DNA from: Desulfobacterales bacterium
Lineage (GTDB): Bacteria > Desulfobacterota > Desulfobacteria > Desulfobacterales > Desulfobacteraceae
DNA length: 9,220 nucleotides
NCBI GenBank assembly: GCA_022361535.1
Contig: JAKSAU010000259.1
Span: 1 to 9,220, forward strand
Direction of reading: 5' to 3'
The notes under the pieces are model-generated. The model made no database searches. It saw nothing but the letters and a program-made list of their open reading frames with translations, and was not told where the DNA came from. This document shows positions 6,151 to 9,220 of this stretch, piece after piece (position 1 is the stretch's first letter; every line of letters starts with the position of its first letter). The translations under genes and the position numbers were made by a program.

Positions 6151-7008
6151 ATGAATACGACAGTTGAAATCATTGCCCATCGAGGGGCCAGAAGCTTGGC
6201 CCCTGAGAACACCTTGGCAGCTGCCCGATTGGCCCATGAAATAGGGGCTCATCGATGGGAAACCGATGTCGGTTTGACCGGGGACGGGCAATTGGTGCTT
6301 TTTCATGATGCAACGCTAACCCGGTGTACCAATGCTCCGGAAGTATTCGAATATGATCCCGACCTTCAAGAACAGAATTTGGGACCAGGTGGGTTCGGCC
6401 AATCCATAGACCGACTGGACAGCTATATTCTTTTGGAATTGGAAATGTTGGATGCAGGATCGTACTTTGAGCAAACCGATCCCTTTTCAACAGTTGGAAC
6501 CATTGAGTCTGATACCTTGGTTGGATACAAGGGTGAATCAATTCCAAGCCTCTATGATGGAATTGTGCTTACCCGGGATCTTGGCTGGAAGATCAATATC
6601 GAACTAAAAGATCATAATAATGAACCCCAGCTTTACCATATTGCTTCACAAACCTTAGCGAACCTTGCAAGGGCTGGGATGAGTCATCATAATGTCGTGA
6701 TTTCTTCATTTAACCACGGGTGGCTCAGATGGATTAGAGACCGGGCTCCGGATATCGAAATTCAGGCACTTGTGGGATATCATGATGATGAGCCGCTAAA
6801 TTTTGCCTCGCCTCTATTTACCAACGAGGAGTTTCCTGTGCTCAACATAAATGCGAAACTGGTTACTCCAAAAGACATTCGTGAGCTTAAAGCTCGGGGA
6901 AAAAGAGTCAACCTATTTACTGTAAATGATCCCCATGATTATATGCGTTTTGTGAATGCAGGTGCAGATGGGATTATAACCGATTTCCCCCAACGCTTTA
7001 TCCGTTAA
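6151..7008 (+). CDS. Glycerophosphodiester phosphodiesterase
   Basis: Hydrolyses glycerophosphodiesters, such as deacylated phospholipids, to glycerol-3-phosphate and an alcohol. The GDPD TIM-barrel signature is complete: AHRGARSLAPENT at 9-21 with catalytic His 10 and Arg 11, the metal ligands in WETDV (Glu 37, Asp 39), LVLFHDATL with catalytic His 52, and INIELKD with Glu 151. The GADGIITDFP ending is typical. The GDPD insert (about 60-130) contains LEMLDAGSYF and GESIPSL. There is no signal peptide, so the enzyme is cytoplasmic. At 285 residues it is slightly long for a bacterial cytoplasmic GDPD because of the insert. It starts 17 bases after citrate synthase without a clear ribosome binding site, so it may be read from the same message. 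No functional tie to citrate synthase is evident. Confidence 0.92.
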   Translation: MNTTVEIIAHRGARSLAPENTLAAARLAHEIGAHRWETDVGLTGDGQLVLFHDATLTRCTNAPEVFEYDPDLQEQNLGPGGFGQSIDRLDSYILLELEMLDAGSYFEQTDPFSTVGTIESDTLVGYKGESIPSLYDGIVLTRDLGWKINIELKDHNNEPQLYHIASQTLANLARAGMSHHNVVISSFNHGWLRWIRDRAPDIEIQALVGYHDDEPLNFASPLFTNEEFPVLNINAKLVTPKDIRELKARGKRVNLFTVNDPHDYMRFVNAGADGIITDFPQRFIR

Positions 7009-7013
7009 GCAAA

Positions 7014-7769
7014 TTAATTGCTCGGCAAGAGTACTGACATATCATATTTTTCAAATATAGCATTAACAGCACCTTCCTTTTTCATCCTGTCTAAGGAGCG
7101 CTGCCATTCATGGATTGTGTCATTTCGGGTTTGTTTGTTAAACGCAATATATAGATAGATCTTTTTAACCGTAAAAACTGGCTTGATCAACTCTTCCAGC
7201 TTCTCATTTTTTGCCAATATGAGACCGCTGTAGTATCCTGTATACCATAAACTGATTCTGTCATTTACCAGCTTGCTTACATTCAGTCTGTCTGCCGGCA
7301 CACTATCAACATTTGTGAATCCGGCATTCAATAAGTCCCGCTCATAGACATACTTTATTTGAGCGCCGATTGAATTGACATTTCTTGCATCATCTAATTT
7401 TGTAATGGTGATATCTGAATCTTTTTTAGCAAAAAACACTGCCCGTTTAACAGCCAGGGGGCCTACCCACTTGAACAGAGATTCCCTTTCCTGGTTCCGT
7501 ACGGTGGAGAACAACGCTGTATTGGATTGCCGTTGAACTGTTTCATACCCTCTGGCCCAAGGGTAGACTTTGATTTTATTTTTATGCAAGCCAAGGGTTT
7601 GCATGATTTGTTGAACGACTTCTGCTGCTGGGCCTTTGAGTTTTCCGTTCTCAAGATAATTCAGAGGTGGAAAATTTTCGGAAATAATTACAGGATTTGA
7701 ATACAAATTAGAAATAGGAGCGAACATAGAAGTAACTATCAAAAGTAATATAATAGTTTGTCTATTCAT
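7014..7769 (-). CDS. Periplasmic solute-binding protein, amino-acid-binding (SBP family 3) type
   Basis: The 251 residues begin with a signal peptide: MNR, then the hydrophobic run QTIILLLIVTSMFAPIS, with likely cleavage around residue 24. The mature part reads IISENFPPLNYLENGKLKGPAAEVVQQIM, and the pattern YPWARGYE...ALFSTVRNQER, then FKWVGP, recurs in family-3 extracellular binding proteins, especially stand-alone ones of deltaproteobacteria. No permease or ATPase gene is adjacent, so the ligand and the transporter are unknown; a sensory or non-transport role is possible. The gene is convergent with the phosphodiesterase gene, with five bases between the stop codons. The ATG at 7769 has no good ribosome binding site of its own; a 10-codon ORF with AAGGAG ends in an ATGA overlap on this start. 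It follows threonine aldolase on the same strand after 78 bases and could share its transcript. Confidence 0.8.
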   Translation of the reverse strand: MNRQTIILLLIVTSMFAPISNLYSNPVIISENFPPLNYLENGKLKGPAAEVVQQIMQTLGLHKNKIKVYPWARGYETVQRQSNTALFSTVRNQERESLFKWVGPLAVKRAVFFAKKDSDITITKLDDARNVNSIGAQIKYVYERDLLNAGFTNVDSVPADRLNVSKLVNDRISLWYTGYYSGLILAKNEKLEELIKPVFTVKKIYLYIAFNKQTRNDTIHEWQRSLDRMKKEGAVNAIFEKYDMSVLLPSN

Positions 7770-7798
7770 AAGCCGTACCCAATAAAATACCTGTTCAT
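7766..7798 (-). CDS. Possible 10-codon leader ORF coupled to the solute-binding protein
   Basis: On the - strand an ATG at 7798 opens a 10-codon ORF (MNRYFIGYGL) whose TGA (7768-7766) overlaps the ATG of the next gene as ATGA. The only strong ribosome binding site in the region, AAGGAG at 7807-7802, precedes this mini-ORF, though with a tight 3-base spacing. It is too far (32 bases) to serve the downstream ATG directly. It may be a leader peptide for translational coupling. Alternatively it marks a frameshift near the true start, since both readings begin MNR. Confidence 0.3.
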   Translation of the reverse strand: MNRYFIGYGL

Positions 7799-7847
7799 TG
7801 TCTCCTTGTTTGGTTAATAAAGGCTCTTATTATATAATGTCTTTAGA

Positions 7848-8861
7848 TTATATCCCATAAAATGAGTGAAATCCATGAACCACCTTCTCAATGTCTTCCG
7901 CTGCCACATCAAGGTGAGTGACGATTCGCAGAAACTCTGCTCTGTCTATGAGAACTCCATGTTTTTCCATGTGATCGGCAAGGGATTCTATTTTATTTCC
8001 AACAGTCGCAAAAAACATATTGGTCTGGATGTCATCAGGATTAATGCTGAGCTCTTCTATTTTTGCAAGGCTTTGTGCAAGTTTAAGAGCATTCTCATGG
8101 TCTTCTGATAAACGTTCTATATTGTTTTCAAGGGCATATATCCCTGCTGCAGCGAGAATACCTGCCTGCCGCATGCCACCACCTAACATCTTACGCCACC
8201 GTCTTGCCTGGTTAATTAATTCTTTAGGTCCACAAAGTACGGAACCGACTGGTGCGCCAAGTCCCTTGGATAAGCAGCAGGAAACCGAGTCAAAAAGGCC
8301 GGTAATCTCCTTGACATCAATATTGAGTTTTACAGCCGCGTTAAAAACCCGGGCACCGTCAAGATGAAATCCAAGGCCGTGATCTAAAGCAAAATCATGG
8401 GCCGATTTAAGGTATTCCATGGGCAAAACCTTTCCGCCTTGCGTGTTTTCAAGGCAAAGCAGTATGGTTTTTGCAAAATGATAGTCATCGGGTTTGATGA
8501 AATTTGCCACCTTATCAAGATCAAGGGTCCCGTCAGGTTCAAAGTCAAGAGGCTGAGGCTGAATACTGCCGAGCACCGCTGCACCGCCAGCTTCATATCG
8601 ATACGTATGGGCTGTTTGCCCGACAATATACTCGTCTCCTCTTTGGCAATGGCTCATTAATGCTAAAAGATTGGACTGGGTGCCTGAAGAACAGAACAAT
8701 GCTGCCTCTTTACCGGTCAGCCTTGCCGCCTTTTCTTCTAAAAGGTTAACCGTTGGATCTTCTCCATAGACATCATCGCCTAAAGAAGCATTTATCATTG
8801 CGGTTTTCATTTCAGGTGTGGGGCAAGTTACAGTATCACTTCTCAAATCAATGACAGGCAT
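7848..8861 (-). CDS. ltaE: Low-specificity L-threonine aldolase
   Basis: PLP-dependent enzyme that cleaves L-threonine or L-allo-threonine to glycine and acetaldehyde in the cytoplasm. The 337 residues match LtaE (333 in E. coli) end to end. Features include the opening IDLRSDTVTCPTPEMK, GDDVYGEDPTVN at 28-39, the SSGTQSN phosphate-binding turn at 58-64 and His 85. Further on are LENTQGG, Asp 168 and Arg 171 in FHLDGAR, the Schiff-base Lys 199 in CLSKGLGAPVGS, GGGMRQAG at 227-234 and Arg 312 in LRIVTHLD. AAGGA about nine bases before the ATG supports the start. It is transcribed away from the rRNA promoter; I see no convincing promoter for it in the gap. Confidence 0.94.
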   Translation of the reverse strand: MPVIDLRSDTVTCPTPEMKTAMINASLGDDVYGEDPTVNLLEEKAARLTGKEAALFCSSGTQSNLLALMSHCQRGDEYIVGQTAHTYRYEAGGAAVLGSIQPQPLDFEPDGTLDLDKVANFIKPDDYHFAKTILLCLENTQGGKVLPMEYLKSAHDFALDHGLGFHLDGARVFNAAVKLNIDVKEITGLFDSVSCCLSKGLGAPVGSVLCGPKELINQARRWRKMLGGGMRQAGILAAAGIYALENNIERLSEDHENALKLAQSLAKIEELSINPDDIQTNMFFATVGNKIESLADHMEKHGVLIDRAEFLRIVTHLDVAAEDIEKVVHGFHSFYGI

Positions 8862-8940
8862 AGCACAATATCCTTGTATTTCAATATGGTTATAAACGGT
8901 TCCTTTCTCATATCACAGTTCATTGGATCATGGCATAAAA

Positions 8941-9017
8941 ACATAACTAAATAAAAAAAATTGAATCGTGTTAAAAAAAGGTTTGACATCGGTTAAAAAA
9001 TACTGCATATTACGTCG
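8941..9017 (+). promoter_or_regulatory. rRNA operon promoter with A-tract upstream region
   Basis: A perfect TTGACA (8983-8988) is followed after 17 bases by CATATT (9006-9011, 4 of 6 matches). The segment before it (8941-8980) carries long A-tracts, as in UP elements bound by the RNA polymerase alpha subunit. The bases after the -10 (ACGTCGG) are GC-rich, like the discriminators of growth-rate- and ppGpp-controlled rRNA promoters. Predicted start is near 9018. The rest of the 8862-8982 gap shows nothing else I can support. Confidence 0.65.
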
Positions 9018-9018
9018 G

Positions 9019-9067
9019 TCTTCACGGGGGAACCCTCATCGGGCAAAACTCCGGGAAGATTTTTTTT
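9019..9067 (+). terminator. Intrinsic-terminator-like stem with eight T's at the start of the rRNA leader
   Basis: Bases 9019-9027 (TCTTCACGG) pair with 9051-9059 (CCGGGAAGA) with a single A/G mismatch. The stem can extend through G9028/T9050 and G9029/C9049. An inner CCC/GGG hairpin (9033-9035 with 9041-9043) is possible. The stem is followed at once by eight T's (9060-9067). This is the shape of an intrinsic terminator, placed at the extreme 5' end of the predicted leader and just before a boxA-like element. It could instead serve as the boxB-like leader hairpin. Confidence 0.5.
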
Positions 9068-9080
9068 GATCTTTGAAAAT
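9067..9080 (+). promoter_or_regulatory. boxA-like antitermination element of the rRNA leader
   Basis: TGATCTTTGAAAAT resembles boxA (TGCTCTTTAACA), the RNA site where NusB and S10 load the rRNA antitermination complex. It lies about 85 bases before the 16S start, in the expected part of the leader. Confidence 0.55.
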
Positions 9081-9117
9081 TGGTCAGTGAAATAAGAATG
9101 AGCGGGTCACAAAACAA

Positions 9118-9135
9118 CCCTGCAGTGATGCAGGG
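9118..9135 (+). repeat. GTGA-loop hairpin in the rRNA leader
   Basis: CCCTGCA (9118-9124) and TGCAGGG (9129-9135) form a perfect 7-bp stem closed by GTGA, a GNRA-class tetraloop. It sits about 30 bases before the mature 16S start and may help pre-rRNA folding or processing. Confidence 0.5.
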
Positions 9136-9164
9136 CAAGACCTTAAAGTTTTAGTAAAGGATTA

Positions 9165-9220
9165 TAACTGGAGAGTTTGATCCTGGCTCAGAATGAACGC
9201 TGGCGGCGTGCTTAACACAT
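9165..9220 (+). rRNA. 16S ribosomal RNA, 5' end (partial)
   Basis: The universal 16S opening GAGTTTGATCCTGGCTCAG (27F primer site) begins at 9173 and is followed by AATGAACGCTGGCGGCG, then TGCTTAACACAT. The mature 5' end is placed near 9165 by counting back from the position equivalent to E. coli base 8, with an uncertainty of one or two bases. Only about 56 bases are in the window. The AATGAACGCTGGCGGCGTGC form fits Desulfobacterota. Confidence 0.97.

Noticed and set aside
7008..7022. Inverted repeat AGCAA/TTGCT between the convergent phosphodiesterase and binding-protein stops
   Set aside because: Only five AT-rich base pairs and no T-tract; too weak to call a terminator.
7814..7852. AT-rich TATAAT-like boxes between threonine aldolase and the binding-protein gene
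   Set aside because: Two TATAAT matches occur on the - strand (7834-7829 and 7852-7847), but neither has an acceptable -35 at 16-18 bases, and AT-rich sequence gives such matches easily.
8889..8917. Possible threonine aldolase promoter (TGTGAT ... TATAAC on the - strand)
   Set aside because: The -35 is a poor match, and the TGTGA half-site has no partner for a CRP-type operator.

Overview
This looks like a chromosomal stretch from a sulfate-reducing member of the Desulfobacterota, most likely Desulfobacteraceae. The window ends in the first bases of a 16S rRNA gene whose opening (AATGAACGCTGGCGGCG, then TGCTTAACACAT) is typical of that group. Base composition is moderately AT-rich, and the proteins look like those of anaerobic deltaproteobacteria. 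The assignment is inference from style, not from a database search. No phage, insertion sequence, CRISPR array or tRNA is visible.

Left part (1-1570): the window opens inside the last 51 codons of a subclass B1-like metallo-beta-lactamase (+). It converges on a TraB/PrgY-family membrane protein (-), with a long imperfect stem-loop in the 105-base gap. The traB start is set at 1443 by a near-consensus promoter (1487-1514) that overlaps the upstream alternative start. A second, divergent promoter candidate points rightwards.

Middle (1571-4734): a tightly overlapping + strand cluster holds a small helical protein of unknown function, a nucleoside-recognition (Gate) domain membrane protein and recN (ATPase of double-strand break repair). 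An FmdB-type zinc-ribbon protein follows with its own strong promoter just after the recN stop and a hairpin in its leader.

Central metabolism (4735-7008): a GltA-like citrate synthase with complete catalytic residues is followed after 17 bases by a glycerophosphodiester phosphodiesterase. Two perfect inverted repeats precede citrate synthase, and a hairpin spans its end.

Right part (7014-9220): on the - strand, a low-specificity threonine aldolase precedes an orphan periplasmic solute-binding protein, which may be translationally coupled to a 10-codon leader ORF. A divergent rRNA promoter then drives the rrn leader. That leader carries an intrinsic-terminator-like stem with eight T's, directly followed by a boxA-like antitermination element, a GTGA-loop hairpin and the 16S start.

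Most genes are housekeeping. The least explained elements are the terminator/boxA arrangement in the rRNA leader, the 10-codon coupled leader ORF, the possibly leaderless small gene, and the B1-type lactamase at the left edge.
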